Assembly: GCF_001687625.2 (NCBI RefSeq) | Contig: NZ_CP016538.2 | Coordinates: 1,518,501 to 1,582,500 of the forward strand | Source of the DNA: Planococcus maritimus | GTDB lineage: Bacteria > Bacillota > Bacilli > Bacillales_A > Planococcaceae | Length of the DNA: 64,000 bases | Direction of reading: 5' to 3' | In this document: piece after piece, positions 9,195 through 18,950 of the stretch | Layout: every line of letters starts with the position of its first letter | Position numbering within the stretch: position 1 is the first letter of the stretch | Program-made: the position numbers and the translations under genes | The notes under the pieces: generated by a model | The model's input: the letters and a program-made list of their open reading frames with translations, nothing else | Told to the model about the DNA's origin: nothing | Database searches by the model: none

Positions 9195-9704
9195 ATGAAA
9201 ATCCAGGAAATTCGCGAAATTATTAAATTGGTGGATCAATCTTCTATCGACGAATTCAGCTATGAATTCGATGGTGTGAAAGTCAAGATGAAGAAAAATT
9301 CATCTAACCCTTCACAACCAGCGGTCCAATCCAAAGTGGTGGAAGCGCCTGCACAAACACCTGCACCATCCGCTCCAAAACAAGTCGAATCAGTTGAATC
9401 GGCACCGACAGAACAGCCGGTACAATCGGAAACGGCAGAGGCTGGAAATGCTTCAAACGAAGACTTGCACAAAATCCTGTCACCGATGGTCGGCACGTTC
9501 TATCAATCGCCATCACCAGAAGAAGAGGCTTATGTGGCTGTCGGAACGAAAGTTTCTGCAGATCAAGTTGTCTGCATCGTTGAAGCGATGAAGCTCTTTA
9601 ACGAAATTGAAGCAGAAGTGGATGGGGAAATCGCTGAGATCCTAGTCAAAGACGGCCAATTGGTCGAATACGGTCAGCCTTTGTTCCTCGTAAAAGCAAA
9701 TTAA
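9195..9704 (+). CDS. accB: Acetyl-CoA carboxylase biotin carboxyl carrier protein
   Basis: The 169-residue BCCP carries biotin for acetyl-CoA carboxylase, the first step of fatty acid synthesis. A basic N-terminal region is followed by a Pro/Ala/Gln-rich linker (about 38-85) and the biotinyl domain, where [15 protein letters not shown] gives biotinyl Lys133. It precedes accC by 13 bp in the standard accBC operon. A weak candidate promoter (TTTCAA at 9120-9125 and TAAAAT at 9143-9148, 17 bp spacing) lies upstream. I saw no clear FapR operator. Confidence 0.97.
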   Translation: MKIQEIREIIKLVDQSSIDEFSYEFDGVKVKMKKNSSNPSQPAVQSKVVEAPAQTPAPSAPKQVESVESAPTEQPVQSETAEAGNASNEDLHKILSPMVGTFYQSPSPEEEAYVAVGTKVSADQVVCIVEAMKLFNEIEAEVDGEIAEILVKDGQLVEYGQPLFLVKAN

Positions 9705-9717
9705 GGAGGGGCTGACA

Positions 9718-11070
9718 ATGATGAAAAAAGTATTAATTGCCAACCGCGGAGAAATCGCCGTACGGATCATCCGTGCCTGCAAAGAGCTCGATATTCAGAC
9801 CGTAGCGGTTTATTCAGAAGCGGATAAAGAAGCGCTTCACGTTGAACTGGCGGATGAAGCGTATTGCATCGGCCCGAAACTATCAAAAGACAGCTATTTG
9901 AACTTTTCCAATATCATCAGCGTGGCAAAATTGACGAATTGCGACGGCATCCATCCGGGATATGGCTTCCTCGCTGAAAATGCGAGCTTTGCGGAATTGT
10001 GCGAAGCATGCGATATCATGTTCATCGGCCCGACAGCAGCAGCGATTTCGAAAATGGGCACAAAAGATGTAGCTCGCGAAACGATGCGCGAAGCGAACGT
10101 ACCGGTTGTTCCGGGCTCTACAGGAATTGTCGGCAGCGAAGAAGAAGGCTTGGAAATTGCCGAAAAAATCGGTTTCCCGGTCATCATCAAAGCAACAGCG
10201 GGAGGCGGAGGTAAAGGAATTCGCGTAGCAAGAACACGCGAAGACTTTGTCAAAGGCCTCAATATGACGCAAAAAGAAGCAGCAGCAGCTTTCGGTAATC
10301 CCGGCGTTTATATCGAGAAATTTATCGAGGATTTCCGCCACATCGAAATCCAAGTATTGGCTGACTCGCATGGCAACGCCATTCACCTCGGTGAACGTGA
10401 TTGTTCGATTCAGCGACGCATGCAAAAACTTGTCGAAGAAGCGCCATCTCCTGCCTTGTCTCCGGAATTGAGAGCAGAAATGGGCGAAGCGGCTGTAAAA
10501 GCAGCACAAGCAGTTAATTACCGCGGTGCCGGAACGGTTGAGTTTATTTTTGATGCCGTCAACCAAAAGTTCTATTTCATGGAAATGAATACACGAATTC
10601 AAGTCGAGCATCCTGTCACTGAAATGATTACCGGCATTGATTTGATCCAACAGCAATTGAAAGTCGCTTCAGGCGAAACACTCGCTTATAAACAAGAAGA
10701 TGTGACCTTTAAAGGCTGGTCGATTGAATGCCGCATCAACGCTGAAAATCCGTTGAAGAATTTCATGCCTTCAGCCGGCCGTGTAGACATGTACTTGCCG
10801 CCGGGCGGAATGGGCGTGCGCGTCGATTCAGCGATGTATTCAGGCTACTCAATCCCGCCTTATTATGATTCTATGGTGGCGAAGCTCATCACATTCGCCG
10901 ATACGCGCGAAGAAGCGGTGTCCAAGATGAAACGTGCGCTCGATGAGTTTGTCGTCGAAGGCGTCTTCACGACCATTCCATTCCATCTTCGCCTCATGGA
11001 TCACGAGGTGTTCAAATCCGGGGACTTCAATACGAAATTCCTGGAAAAATACGATGTAATGGGCTCTTGA
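9718..11070 (+). CDS. accC: Acetyl-CoA carboxylase biotin carboxylase subunit
   Basis: The 450-residue ATP-grasp enzyme carboxylates biotin on AccB using ATP and bicarbonate. It begins with the [22 protein letters not shown] signature region, has the glycine-rich ATP loop GGGGKG at about 162-167, and ends with the biotin carboxylase C-terminal domain. The start MMKK at ATG 9718 lies 7 bp after GGAGGGG and fits the family. No second biotin carboxylase gene is present near the propionyl-type carboxyltransferase at 40458, so AccC, or an unlinked paralogue, may also serve it. Confidence 0.97.
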   Translation: MMKKVLIANRGEIAVRIIRACKELDIQTVAVYSEADKEALHVELADEAYCIGPKLSKDSYLNFSNIISVAKLTNCDGIHPGYGFLAENASFAELCEACDIMFIGPTAAAISKMGTKDVARETMREANVPVVPGSTGIVGSEEEGLEIAEKIGFPVIIKATAGGGGKGIRVARTREDFVKGLNMTQKEAAAAFGNPGVYIEKFIEDFRHIEIQVLADSHGNAIHLGERDCSIQRRMQKLVEEAPSPALSPELRAEMGEAAVKAAQAVNYRGAGTVEFIFDAVNQKFYFMEMNTRIQVEHPVTEMITGIDLIQQQLKVASGETLAYKQEDVTFKGWSIECRINAENPLKNFMPSAGRVDMYLPPGGMGVRVDSAMYSGYSIPPYYDSMVAKLITFADTREEAVSKMKRALDEFVVEGVFTTIPFHLRLMDHEVFKSGDFNTKFLEKYDVMGS

Positions 11071-11084
11071 GGAGGAATAATCAA

Positions 11085-11477
11085 ATGGCAGAAAAAGTAA
11101 TCCCTTATGTAAAAATGAAATCCCCCGGCGCACAGGATCTTGGAAATATCGAAGTCGCGCCGGAAGTGCTGGAAATAATCGCGAGTATTGCTGCGACCGA
11201 TATCGAAGGCGTTGCCAGTATGCGCGGCAATTTTGCATCCGGCGTTGTTGAACGACTGGGCAAAAAAGTCCATGGCAAAGGCATCAAAACCGAATTATCG
11301 GATGAAGGCTTGGCAATCGATGTTTATTGTGTCGTCGATTTTGGGGTATCGATCCCGAATACGGCCAAAAAAATCCAGGAACAAGTCCGCCAGACCTTAG
11401 AGACGATGACTTCATTGCAGACGCAAGAAGTGAACGTGCACATTACCGGTATACGTTTCGACCATCCCCAGGACTGA
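11085..11477 (+). CDS. yqhY: Asp23/Gls24 family protein YqhY
   Basis: This 130-residue protein belongs to the Asp23/Gls24 (DUF322) family. YqhY in B. subtilis is encoded beside accBC and is implicated in acetyl-CoA carboxylase homeostasis. The domain runs from about residue 15 to the end (GNIEVAPEVLEIIASIAATD, then VDFGVSIPNTAKKIQEQV). The ATG at 11085 follows GAGGAGG by about 10 bp; an upstream TTG at 11067 would place the ribosome site inside the gene and is rejected. It is the third gene of the accBC-yqhY operon and is followed by a terminator. Confidence 0.92.
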   Translation: MAEKVIPYVKMKSPGAQDLGNIEVAPEVLEIIASIAATDIEGVASMRGNFASGVVERLGKKVHGKGIKTELSDEGLAIDVYCVVDFGVSIPNTAKKIQEQVRQTLETMTSLQTQEVNVHITGIRFDHPQD

Positions 11478-11482
11478 TAAGC

Positions 11483-11528
11483 AGGCTGCCCGGACATGCT
11501 GATGCATGTTCCGGCCAGCCTTCTTTTT
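11483..11528 (+). terminator. accBC-yqhY terminator
   Basis: A long stem with small bulges (AGGCTG-CCGGA-CATGC against GCATG-TTCCGG-CAGCCT) closes on a TGAT loop and is followed by TTCTTTTTAT. Confidence 0.85.
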
Positions 11529-11573
11529 ATGGATCTTGCAGTCACTAGGGCGATTTGTTGGAACATTTCAAAC

Positions 11574-11603
11574 TTGGAAGTTCCGTGCGATTACCTGTAT
11601 AAT
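11574..11603 (+). promoter_or_regulatory. Sigma-A promoter for nusB
   Basis: TTGGAA (11574-11579) and a consensus TATAAT (11598-11603) are 18 bp apart, between the yqhY terminator and the nusB ribosome site. Confidence 0.75.
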
Positions 11604-11639
11604 GGGTGGATAATCAGCTTGAAAAAGGAGACCGGAATT

Positions 11640-12032
11640 ATGATGAAACGACACGAAGCACGGGAAAAAGCGCTTCAGACGCTATTCCAGCTCGATGGAA
11701 CCGAATTGACGATCGCAGAAGCAATGGAACATGTCATGGAAGGCGAGACAGACCAGTTCTATAAATCGTTAGTAGAAGGTACGAACAGTAAGCAACAGGA
11801 AATTGACGATAAATTGAAGGGCCACTTGCAAAACTGGTCGCTTGAACGTTTGCCAAAAGTCGAACGGACGATTTTGCGTATGGCCGTTTTTGAACTGGAA
11901 TATATGGATGATGCTCCTAGCCGAGTCGTTTTAAACGAAGCGATTGAATTGAGCAAAACTTTCGGGGACGACAAGTCAAGCCGTTTCGTCAACGGCGTTC
12001 TTTCGAAATTTACTGACCAAACTGCGAACTAA
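11640..12032 (+). CDS. nusB: Transcription antitermination protein NusB
   Basis: The 130-residue all-helical NusB binds boxA RNA with NusE and supports antitermination in rRNA operons. The N-terminal KRHEAREKALQTLFQLDG and the C-terminal APSRVVLNEAIELSKTFGDDKSSRFVNGVLSKF are diagnostic. ATG 11640 is 9 bp after AAGGAG; the adjacent ATG 11643 gives the usual MKR start and is equally possible. The much longer upstream reading frame runs through the preceding terminator and promoter and is not used. folD follows 17 bp later. Confidence 0.95.
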   Translation: MMKRHEAREKALQTLFQLDGTELTIAEAMEHVMEGETDQFYKSLVEGTNSKQQEIDDKLKGHLQNWSLERLPKVERTILRMAVFELEYMDDAPSRVVLNEAIELSKTFGDDKSSRFVNGVLSKFTDQTAN

Positions 12033-12049
12033 TCATTGGAGGAATCTAC

Positions 12050-12925
12050 GTGACTGCTGAATTGATTGATGGAAAAGCCGTTAGCCTGAAAATTAAAGAG
12101 CAAGTGCAAAAACGTGTAGAAAGATTGAAAACAAATGGAATCACTCCTGGCCTATCGGTCATTCTGGTGGGCGACGATTCTGCTTCGCAAACTTACGTCA
12201 AAAATAAAAAGAAGACATGTGAATCACTCGGCATGCGTTCGGATCTTCATCTATACCCAGCCTCACTCTCTGAGCAGGAACTGCTGGAGAAGATTGGCGA
12301 ATTGAACAACGATCCGGATATTCATGGCATCTTGGTGCAATTGCCGCTACCTGCCCAGATTGATGAATTCAAAATCATTACAGCAATCGCTCCTGAGAAA
12401 GACGTCGATGGTTTCCACCCGATTTCGGTCGGCAATATGATGATTGGCAAAGAGGCGTTTTTACCGTGTACGCCGCACGGGGTGATGGTGCTGCTTGAAC
12501 ATTACGGCATCGACCCAGCAGGCAAACACGCCGTCGTGATTGGCCGCAGCAATATTGTTGGCAAACCGGTTGGCCAATTGTTGCTGCAAAAAGATGCGAC
12601 TGTGACTTATTGCCATTCCAAGACACCGGACTTGAAGGCGATGACCAAGCAGGCGGATATCATCATCGCGGCCATTGGGCGGGCGAAGTTTATCAGTGCA
12701 GACCATATCAAAAAAGGTGCAGTCGTCATTGATGTCGGCATGAATCGCGACGAAAACGGCAAGCTTTGCGGCGACGTCGATTTCGAAGCAGTGCGCGAAC
12801 AAGCAAGCTTCATCACGCCTGTACCGGGCGGCGTTGGGCCAATGACGATCGCAATGTTGATGGAAAACACTTTGCAGTCGGCTGAAAAAGGATTATCGAA
12901 AGACAAAGCTGCCGAAAGCGTGTAA
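12050..12925 (+). CDS. folD: Bifunctional methylenetetrahydrofolate dehydrogenase/cyclohydrolase
   Basis: The 291-residue FolD interconverts 5,10-methylene-THF and 10-formyl-THF. Motifs seen are YVKNKKKTCE with the catalytic lysine region, GILVQLPLP, the Rossmann segment GRSNIVGKPVGQLL and PVPGGVGPMT. Translation starts at GTG 12050, 6 bp after TTGGAGGA. It links with the glycine cleavage system in the same window, which supplies methylene-THF. A terminator follows, so folD ends the nusB-folD unit. Confidence 0.97.
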   Translation: MTAELIDGKAVSLKIKEQVQKRVERLKTNGITPGLSVILVGDDSASQTYVKNKKKTCESLGMRSDLHLYPASLSEQELLEKIGELNNDPDIHGILVQLPLPAQIDEFKIITAIAPEKDVDGFHPISVGNMMIGKEAFLPCTPHGVMVLLEHYGIDPAGKHAVVIGRSNIVGKPVGQLLLQKDATVTYCHSKTPDLKAMTKQADIIIAAIGRAKFISADHIKKGAVVIDVGMNRDENGKLCGDVDFEAVREQASFITPVPGGVGPMTIAMLMENTLQSAEKGLSKDKAAESV

Positions 12926-12941
12926 AATGAATAGCAAATAG

Positions 12942-12971
12942 AGCTGTTTTTCGAAAGAAAGACAGCTTTTT
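12942..12971 (+). terminator. folD terminator
   Basis: AGCTGTTTTTC pairs with GAAAGACAGCT (one G-T pair) around a GAAA tetraloop, followed by TTTTTA. Confidence 0.82.
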
Positions 12972-12997
12972 ACTTTCTATAGACAGGGGTTGACATT

Positions 12998-14350
12998 TTG
13001 GCGACCGACCCGTACTTAAGTGTTGCAGCATTGACGAAATACATAAAGAAGAAATTCGATGCCGACCCTCATTTGCGTGATGTTTACGTGAAAGGCGAGT
13101 TGTCGAACGTTAAAATCCATACGAGCGGCCATATCTATTTCACGTTAAAAGACCAAAAGGCCCGTATGCCGGCTGTCATGTTTTCAGCGCGGGCGAAATC
13201 GATGAAATTTCGTCCAGAAAGCGGCATGACGGTGCTGATCCGCGGGGATATCTCCGTCTATGAGGCATCGGGGCAATACCAATTATATGCCCAGTCGATG
13301 CAGCCTGATGGCATCGGTGATTATTATTTGGCGTTTGAACAGTTAAAGGAAAAGCTTAACAAAGAAGGCGTCTTCAACGCCGATCACAAACAGTCACTTC
13401 CTCGATTCCCTGAGAAAGTGGCGGTCATCACAGCGCAAACAGGTGCTGCGGTGCGCGACATTATTACGACTTTAAAACGTCGTTACCCGCTTGCACAAAT
13501 CGTGCTGTTTCCGACACTCGTACAAGGACAAGGGGCCGTCCAGTCGATTGTCCAATCGATCCAGCAAGCCAACCGTACCGACAGTGATGTATTAATTGTT
13601 GGGCGTGGAGGCGGCTCAATCGAAGATTTATGGGCGTTCAACGAAGAAGCGGTGGCACGAGCGATCCATGACTCAACGATTCCCATCATTTCAGCGGTCG
13701 GTCACGAAACGGATACGACCATCGCTGATTTCGTTGCCGACTTGCGTGCTGCTACTCCGACAGCTGCCGCAGAGCTCGCAGTGCCAAGCCGTATTGAATT
13801 GCTTGAGCGAGTCATGGGACAGCGACAAATAATGTTTCGTCATATGACAAATGATTTGGAACAGCGCCGCATCCGGTTGACGCAACTGCAAAATTCCTAT
13901 CCGATGGCTTACCCGGACCGTCTATATAGACCATTTATTGAGCGCATCGAACGTGCTGCGGATGCGCTGCAGCGGGAGACTGTGCTGACAGTTCGGCGCT
14001 CAGGCGACCGTTTAACGATGTTGTCGCGCCAATTGGACAACCGCAACCCGAGTGACCGCATCCGCCAGGCCGAACGGGATTTGGCCATTCTCGGCGACCG
14101 GCTCGACCAGCGTATCGCCAATGTATTCAATCAGCGGGAGCAACAATTGAAATCTGCTATCCGTACACTGGATGCATTAAGTCCGTTGAAGATCATGGAT
14201 AGGGGCTATGCGATCCCTTTTAAGCATGGCGAAGTGGTAAAGTCAGTTGATCAACTAGAGCTTGGTGACCAGCTGAGCCTTTCATTGAAAGACGGAGAAG
14301 TCAAAACCGTCATCGAAGCAATCGATTCAAAAGAAAAGGAGCGCGACTAA
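12998..14350 (+). CDS. xseA: Exodeoxyribonuclease VII large subunit
   Basis: The 450-residue subunit has an N-terminal OB-fold (about 10-110, including KGELSNVKIHTSGHIYFTLK), the catalytic central domain (AVITAQTGAAVRDIITTLKRR, then GRGGGSIEDLWAFNEE) and a helical C-terminal region that binds several XseB subunits. Exonuclease VII degrades single-stranded DNA from both ends. The start is TTG 12998 after AGGGG. The stop codon touches the xseB ATG, so the two subunits are translationally coupled. Confidence 0.96.
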   Translation: MATDPYLSVAALTKYIKKKFDADPHLRDVYVKGELSNVKIHTSGHIYFTLKDQKARMPAVMFSARAKSMKFRPESGMTVLIRGDISVYEASGQYQLYAQSMQPDGIGDYYLAFEQLKEKLNKEGVFNADHKQSLPRFPEKVAVITAQTGAAVRDIITTLKRRYPLAQIVLFPTLVQGQGAVQSIVQSIQQANRTDSDVLIVGRGGGSIEDLWAFNEEAVARAIHDSTIPIISAVGHETDTTIADFVADLRAATPTAAAELAVPSRIELLERVMGQRQIMFRHMTNDLEQRRIRLTQLQNSYPMAYPDRLYRPFIERIERAADALQRETVLTVRRSGDRLTMLSRQLDNRNPSDRIRQAERDLAILGDRLDQRIANVFNQREQQLKSAIRTLDALSPLKIMDRGYAIPFKHGEVVKSVDQLELGDQLSLSLKDGEVKTVIEAIDSKEKERD

Positions 14351-14587
14351 ATGGCAGAAAAGAACGTGATGTTCAATGACGCAATGGAGCAATTAGAAGA
14401 AATTGTCAAACTTTTGGAGCAAGGCGATGTGCCGCTTGAAGAAGCGCTAACGCTTTACCAAAAAGGTATGGAGTTGTCAAAACTATGCCATGACAAATTG
14501 AAAAATGCCGAAACTCAGCTGGTGACGATGATGAAAGATGGAAAAGAAGTTCCTGCTGAGATCGAAGGGGAAGGAAATGCCCAATGA
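14351..14587 (+). CDS. xseB: Exodeoxyribonuclease VII small subunit
   Basis: This is the 78-residue helical partner of XseA, recognised by FNDAMEQLEEIVKLLEQGDV and LEEALTLYQKGMELSKLCHDKL. The ATG follows the xseA stop without a gap, and its own stop overlaps the ispA start (ATGA). The size is normal for the family. Confidence 0.95.
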   Translation: MAEKNVMFNDAMEQLEEIVKLLEQGDVPLEEALTLYQKGMELSKLCHDKLKNAETQLVTMMKDGKEVPAEIEGEGNAQ

Positions 14588-15462
14588 ACTTAAGCCAATT
14601 CAGAACCCATTATGAACCGATAATTCAGCAAGAGATGGCGGAACTGATCGGTGCATTGTCCATTCCAGAATCCTTAAAGGAATCGATGCATTATTCGCTT
14701 CAGGCCGGTGGTAAGCGCATTCGGCCAATGCTCTTGCTCGCGACCATGCATGAACAAGGTGCAGCCCATCCCGATGCCTTGAAAGTGGCGGCCGCAATTG
14801 AAATGATCCATACATATTCCTTGATTCATGACGATTTGCCAAGCATGGACAATGATGATTTGCGGCGCGGCATGCCGACCAACCATAAAGTATTCGGGGA
14901 AGCGGTTGCCATTCTGGCAGGAGACGCTTTATTAACGTTCAGCTTTGGTATATTGGCGCGTTTGGAAGATGTTTCCGCAGAAGATAAAGTACGGCTTATT
15001 GATTTGCTGTCGACTTCAGCTGGTGCAGAAGGCATGGTCGGCGGCCAAGTGCTCGATATCGAAGGAGAAGAAAAACAGCTGACTTTAGAGCAATTGGAAC
15101 AAGTGCATTTATTGAAAACCGGGGCATTATTAACTTACAGCATCATCTCTGGTGCGATCTTGGGCGGTGCAAACGCCGAACAATTGATGGCGCTTTCAAC
15201 ATTTGGCCGCCATCTTGGCTTAGCCTTCCAGATTCAAGATGATATTTTAGATGTTACGGGCACTTCCGAAGAGCTCGGGAAAACAGCCGGTAAAGATGAA
15301 ACGAGTGATAAAAGTACGTATCCCGGCATTTTGACCTTGCCAAAAGCAAAAGAAAAATTGGATTATCACGCACAACAAGCGCTCGATGCTATTGCAGGGC
15401 TTCCAGGTGAACAACAATTATTGAAGGAATTGACCGAGCTGATCGTCCAGCGAAAAAGCTAA
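14584..15462 (+). CDS. ispA: Farnesyl diphosphate synthase
   Basis: The 292-residue trans-prenyltransferase condenses isopentenyl diphosphate with dimethylallyl and geranyl diphosphate. The first aspartate-rich motif is DDLPSMD (Asp83, Asp84, Asp89), and the second lies in FQIQDDILDVTG. Gln40-AGGKRIRP is the diphosphate-binding segment. The gene is coupled to xseB by a 4-bp overlap and precedes dxs, the usual isoprenoid cluster of Bacillales. Confidence 0.96.
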   Translation: MNLSQFRTHYEPIIQQEMAELIGALSIPESLKESMHYSLQAGGKRIRPMLLLATMHEQGAAHPDALKVAAAIEMIHTYSLIHDDLPSMDNDDLRRGMPTNHKVFGEAVAILAGDALLTFSFGILARLEDVSAEDKVRLIDLLSTSAGAEGMVGGQVLDIEGEEKQLTLEQLEQVHLLKTGALLTYSIISGAILGGANAEQLMALSTFGRHLGLAFQIQDDILDVTGTSEELGKTAGKDETSDKSTYPGILTLPKAKEKLDYHAQQALDAIAGLPGEQQLLKELTELIVQRKS

Positions 15463-15477
15463 AAATAGGGCTCTTGT

Positions 15478-15505
15478 TTGTACATTTGCCCTGTCTTGCT
15501 ATAAT
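15478..15505 (+). promoter_or_regulatory. Candidate promoter for dxs-yqxC
   Basis: TTGTAC (15478-15483) and a consensus TATAAT (15500-15505) are 16 bp apart, in the 93-bp gap between ispA and dxs. Confidence 0.6.
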
Positions 15506-15555
15506 ATGGGGAGACAACAATACAGGAAAATATAGAAAAAGGTGTGTGATGGCAA

Positions 15556-17463
15556 ATGGATCTTCATTCGATAACTGGTCCATCTTTCCTAAAAGAGCTG
15601 AATTCTGAGCAATTAGAGCTTTTAAGTGAAGATATCCGTCGATTTCTGATAGAAAATCTTTCAAAAACTGGGGGGCATATCGGCCCGAACCTCGGCGTGG
15701 TGGAATTGACAATTGCGCTCCACCGTGTCTTCGACAGCCCGGATGATAAATTGATCTGGGACGTCGGGCATCAATCGTATGTCCATAAAATCTTAACGGG
15801 ACGCGCGGATCAATTCGACACGCTGCGTAAATTTAAAGGCCTTTGCGGCTTCCCTAAGCGCAATGAAAGCGATCACGATGTCTGGGAAACCGGCCATAGT
15901 TCCACTTCTCTTTCTGCAGCAATGGGCATGGCAGCAGCGCGTGATATTAAAAAAGACAAGAATTATGTTATTCCGATCATCGGTGACGGCGCTTTGACGG
16001 GTGGTATGGCTTTTGAGGCTTTAAATCACATCGGCCACGCCCAGACAGACATGACCGTTATTCTCAACGATAACGAAATGTCGATCGCTCCGAATGTCGG
16101 GGCGCTGCACAGCGTACTCGGCCGCATGCGCACAGCTGGGAAATACAATAAAGTCAAAGACGATCTTGAGTACTTGTTGAAAAAAGTGCCGGCTGTTGGC
16201 GGCAAGCTCGCTTCTACTGCTGAGCGCGTAAAAGATAGCTTGAAATATTTGGTTGTTTCCGGCATGTTCTTCGAGGAACTCGGGTTTACGTATTTAGGGC
16301 CAATTGATGGCCATGACCTGGAAGAGCTAGAAGACAATTTGGAATATGCGAAGAAAACAAAAGGACCTGTGCTTCTTCATGTCATCACGAAAAAAGGCAA
16401 AGGCTATTTGCCTGCCGAGCAGGATAAAATTGGCACTTGGCACGGAATTGGGCCTTATAAGATGGAAACTGGCGATTTGGTGAAGTCTTCTTCTACGGCT
16501 CCTTCATGGAGTGGCTTGATCGCTGAAACTGCCCGTAAATTGGCACGCACTGACGAGCGCATCGTCGCAATCACGCCGGCAATGCCGGTCGGGTCGAAAC
16601 TCGAAGGCTTTGCTTCTGAGTTCCCTGAGCGCATGTTTGATGTTGGCATTGCCGAACAACACGCGACGACGATGGCCGCTGGGCTTGCGACACAAGGAAT
16701 GAAGCCGTTTTTGGCTATTTACTCGACTTTCCTGCAACGAGCGTATGACCAAGTCGTGCACGATATTTGCCGCCAGAATCTGAACGTCTTTATCGGCATT
16801 GACCGCTCTGGCCTTGTCGGAGCGGATGGAGAAACGCATCAAGGCGTGTTCGATATCGCTTTCTTGCGCCATTTACCGAACATGGTATTGATGATGCCAA
16901 AAGACGAAAACGAAGGGCAGCATATGGTCAAAACGGCAATCGATTACAATGACGGCCCAATTGCTTTGCGCTATCCTCGCGGCAACGGCTTAGGTGTAGC
17001 AATGGACGATGAGTTAAAAGCCATTCCAATCGGCAGTTGGGAAGTTCTGGAAGAAGGGCACGATGCCGTCATCCTCACTTTCGGCACAACGATTCCAATG
17101 GCGCTTCATGCAGCTGAGCAATTGCGCGAACAAGGGATACAAGTCGAAGTCGTTAATGCCCGCTTTATCAAACCTTTGGATGGAGACATGCTTGAATCAA
17201 TTTTCGGCCGCAATGTGCCGGTTTTGACAATCGAAGAAGCGGTATTGCAAGGTGGCTTTGGCAGCGCGGTGCTGGAATACGCACAGGATAATGGCCATAC
17301 AGGTGCTGTCATTGACCGCATGGGAATCCCGGATCTCTTTGTTGAACATGGCGATGTCGCTGAGTTGATGGATGAAATCGACCTCAATAGCGACGAAGTG
17401 GTTAAGAAAGTGAAATCGCGCATCAATCAAGATGCACAACAGGAGCGGTCGAACGCTCTATGA
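15556..17463 (+). CDS. dxs: 1-Deoxy-D-xylulose-5-phosphate synthase
   Basis: The 635-residue thiamine-diphosphate enzyme makes DXP from pyruvate and glyceraldehyde 3-phosphate, the entry to the MEP isoprenoid pathway. Diagnostic parts are [19 protein letters not shown] residues near 35-50 (here [16 protein letters not shown]), GDGALTGG with the downstream [11 protein letters not shown] forming the ThDP-Mg site, and the C-terminal pyrimidine and transketolase domains ([17 protein letters not shown]). ATG 15556 is preceded by AAAGGTG. The cell therefore makes its own DXP and MEP, which bears on the DXR-like enzyme at 58470. The stop overlaps yqxC (ATGA). Confidence 0.97.
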   Translation: MDLHSITGPSFLKELNSEQLELLSEDIRRFLIENLSKTGGHIGPNLGVVELTIALHRVFDSPDDKLIWDVGHQSYVHKILTGRADQFDTLRKFKGLCGFPKRNESDHDVWETGHSSTSLSAAMGMAAARDIKKDKNYVIPIIGDGALTGGMAFEALNHIGHAQTDMTVILNDNEMSIAPNVGALHSVLGRMRTAGKYNKVKDDLEYLLKKVPAVGGKLASTAERVKDSLKYLVVSGMFFEELGFTYLGPIDGHDLEELEDNLEYAKKTKGPVLLHVITKKGKGYLPAEQDKIGTWHGIGPYKMETGDLVKSSSTAPSWSGLIAETARKLARTDERIVAITPAMPVGSKLEGFASEFPERMFDVGIAEQHATTMAAGLATQGMKPFLAIYSTFLQRAYDQVVHDICRQNLNVFIGIDRSGLVGADGETHQGVFDIAFLRHLPNMVLMMPKDENEGQHMVKTAIDYNDGPIALRYPRGNGLGVAMDDELKAIPIGSWEVLEEGHDAVILTFGTTIPMALHAAEQLREQGIQVEVVNARFIKPLDGDMLESIFGRNVPVLTIEEAVLQGGFGSAVLEYAQDNGHTGAVIDRMGIPDLFVEHGDVAELMDEIDLNSDEVVKKVKSRINQDAQQERSNAL

Positions 17464-18305
17464 ATAAAGTGAAAAAAGAACGGGTGGATGTCTTGTTAGT
17501 CGAACGGGGCATTTGCGAAACACGTGAAAAAGCAAAGCGCGCCATTATGGCGGGTGTTATTTTCTCAGGCAGTGAACGCTTGGAAAAGCCCGGTGAAAAA
17601 ATCCCGGAAGATGCACCGCTTGAAAAAAAAGGAAACGACTTGCGCTATGTTAGCCGGGGCGGATTGAAGCTTGAAAAAGCACTTACTGAATTCGACGTAA
17701 CGGTTGCAGGAAAAATGATGTTAGACATCGGTTCATCGACAGGTGGATTTACCGATTGTGCACTGCAAAATGGCGCACGCCACGGCTATGCACTCGACGT
17801 CGGCTATAACCAATTGGCCTGGAAAATACGCCAAGATCCTCGTGTTACGGTCATGGAGCGCACCAATTTCCGTCATTCAAAGCCTGAAGATTTCCAGGAA
17901 GGCTTGCCGGAAATGGCGACAATTGATGTCTCTTTCATCTCATTGCGCATTATTTTGCCGGTGCTGAAGACCATATTGGTCCCCGGAGGCGATTGCATCG
18001 CGCTCGTGAAGCCCCAATTCGAAGCGGGACGTGAGAAAGTTGGCAAAAAAGGAATCGTAAGAGACGCGAAAGTGCATCAAGAAGTGCTTCAAAAAGTGGC
18101 GGCTTATGCCGTCGACTGTGGCTTTGAAGTAAGGGCGATGACTCACTCGCCGATTACGGGAGGAGAAGGCAATATCGAGTTCCTGTTCCATTTGGTATCG
18201 AATGAACAGGCAGCTAAAAGCGAATTGCCAGATGCGCCTTTAGTGGCATCTGTAGTCGAGAATGCCCATTTGGCGTTTAAGGAAAAAAATACACTTTTAC
18301 CATAA
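17460..18305 (+). CDS. yqxC: TlyA-family rRNA 2'-O-methyltransferase (YqxC)
   Basis: The 281-residue protein has an N-terminal S4 RNA-binding domain (about 7-67) and an FtsJ-like SAM-dependent methyltransferase domain with the SAM motif [16 protein letters not shown] and a conserved VDVSFISL-like stretch (here IDVSFISLR). TlyA homologues methylate rRNA ribose and some are haemolysins in name only. It overlaps the dxs stop by 4 bp and ends at a terminator. The family is clear; the exact nucleotide target is not known from sequence. Confidence 0.93.
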   Translation: MNKVKKERVDVLLVERGICETREKAKRAIMAGVIFSGSERLEKPGEKIPEDAPLEKKGNDLRYVSRGGLKLEKALTEFDVTVAGKMMLDIGSSTGGFTDCALQNGARHGYALDVGYNQLAWKIRQDPRVTVMERTNFRHSKPEDFQEGLPEMATIDVSFISLRIILPVLKTILVPGGDCIALVKPQFEAGREKVGKKGIVRDAKVHQEVLQKVAAYAVDCGFEVRAMTHSPITGGEGNIEFLFHLVSNEQAAKSELPDAPLVASVVENAHLAFKEKNTLLP

Positions 18306-18339
18306 AAAGGTCAGGGGCTTCGATCCCTGATCTTTTTTT
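18304..18339 (+). terminator. dxs-yqxC terminator
   Basis: AAAAAGGTCAGGG pairs with CCCTGATCTTTTT across a short loop and ends in a run of seven T. It begins at the yqxC stop codon. Confidence 0.9.
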
Positions 18340-18452
18340 ATTATCTTATTAATAAAAACGAGTAAGCTTGGTAGACAAGGGGTAAATAGTTCTAGTGTGG
18401 CAGTAAGTTTCCTTGTTTTCGAAGTGATTTAGATGTACGATATAAAGTATCT

Positions 18453-18466
18453 GGAATAATTATTCA
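18453..18466 (+). promoter_or_regulatory. ARG box in the argR leader
   Basis: GGAATAATTATTCA matches 13 of 14 positions of the ArgR/AhrC operator core (TGAATWWWWATTCA). It lies 6-19 bp after a TATAAA (18441-18446) that could be the -10 element, and 16 bp before the argR start. This suggests autoregulation by arginine. The -35 element is not clear. Confidence 0.65.
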
Positions 18467-18482
18467 CTCAAGGGGGAGCACC

Positions 18483-18932
18483 ATGAATAAAGGACAACGT
18501 CATATCAAAATCCGCGACTTAATTTCAAATCGCGAAATCGAAACGCAAGATGATTTGGTCGACTTATTGAAAGCTGCAGGATATGAAGTGACGCAAGCGA
18601 CCGTTTCACGCGACATTAAAGAATTGCATTTAGTAAAAGTACCGTTGCAAGACGGCCGCTATAAATACAGCTTGCCGGCAGATCAGCGCTTTAACCCGAT
18701 GCAAAAATTGCACCGCGCGCTGACAGATGCATTCGTTAGCATTGATGGGGCAAGTCATTTTTTGGTCATGAAAACTTTGCCGGGCAATGCCCATGCAATC
18801 GGTTCATTGATCGATCATTTAGACTGGGAAGAAATCCTAGGAACCATTTGCGGAGATGATACGTGTTTAATTATCTGCCGGGACGTCGAACACCGTGAAG
18901 TATTGAAACAACGCTTGATTGAAATGCTTTAA
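18483..18932 (+). CDS. argR: Arginine repressor ArgR/AhrC
   Basis: The 149-residue regulator has a winged helix at residues 1-70 ([13 protein letters not shown] after QATV) and a C-terminal hexamerisation and arginine-binding domain with the [12 protein letters not shown] signature, whose Asp pair binds arginine. It represses arginine synthesis and activates catabolism in Bacillus. AGGGGGAG precedes the ATG. It is followed closely by recN, as in B. subtilis. Confidence 0.96.
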   Translation: MNKGQRHIKIRDLISNREIETQDDLVDLLKAAGYEVTQATVSRDIKELHLVKVPLQDGRYKYSLPADQRFNPMQKLHRALTDAFVSIDGASHFLVMKTLPGNAHAIGSLIDHLDWEEILGTICGDDTCLIICRDVEHREVLKQRLIEML

Positions 18933-18950
18933 TTAAAGAGGTGGATGTAT

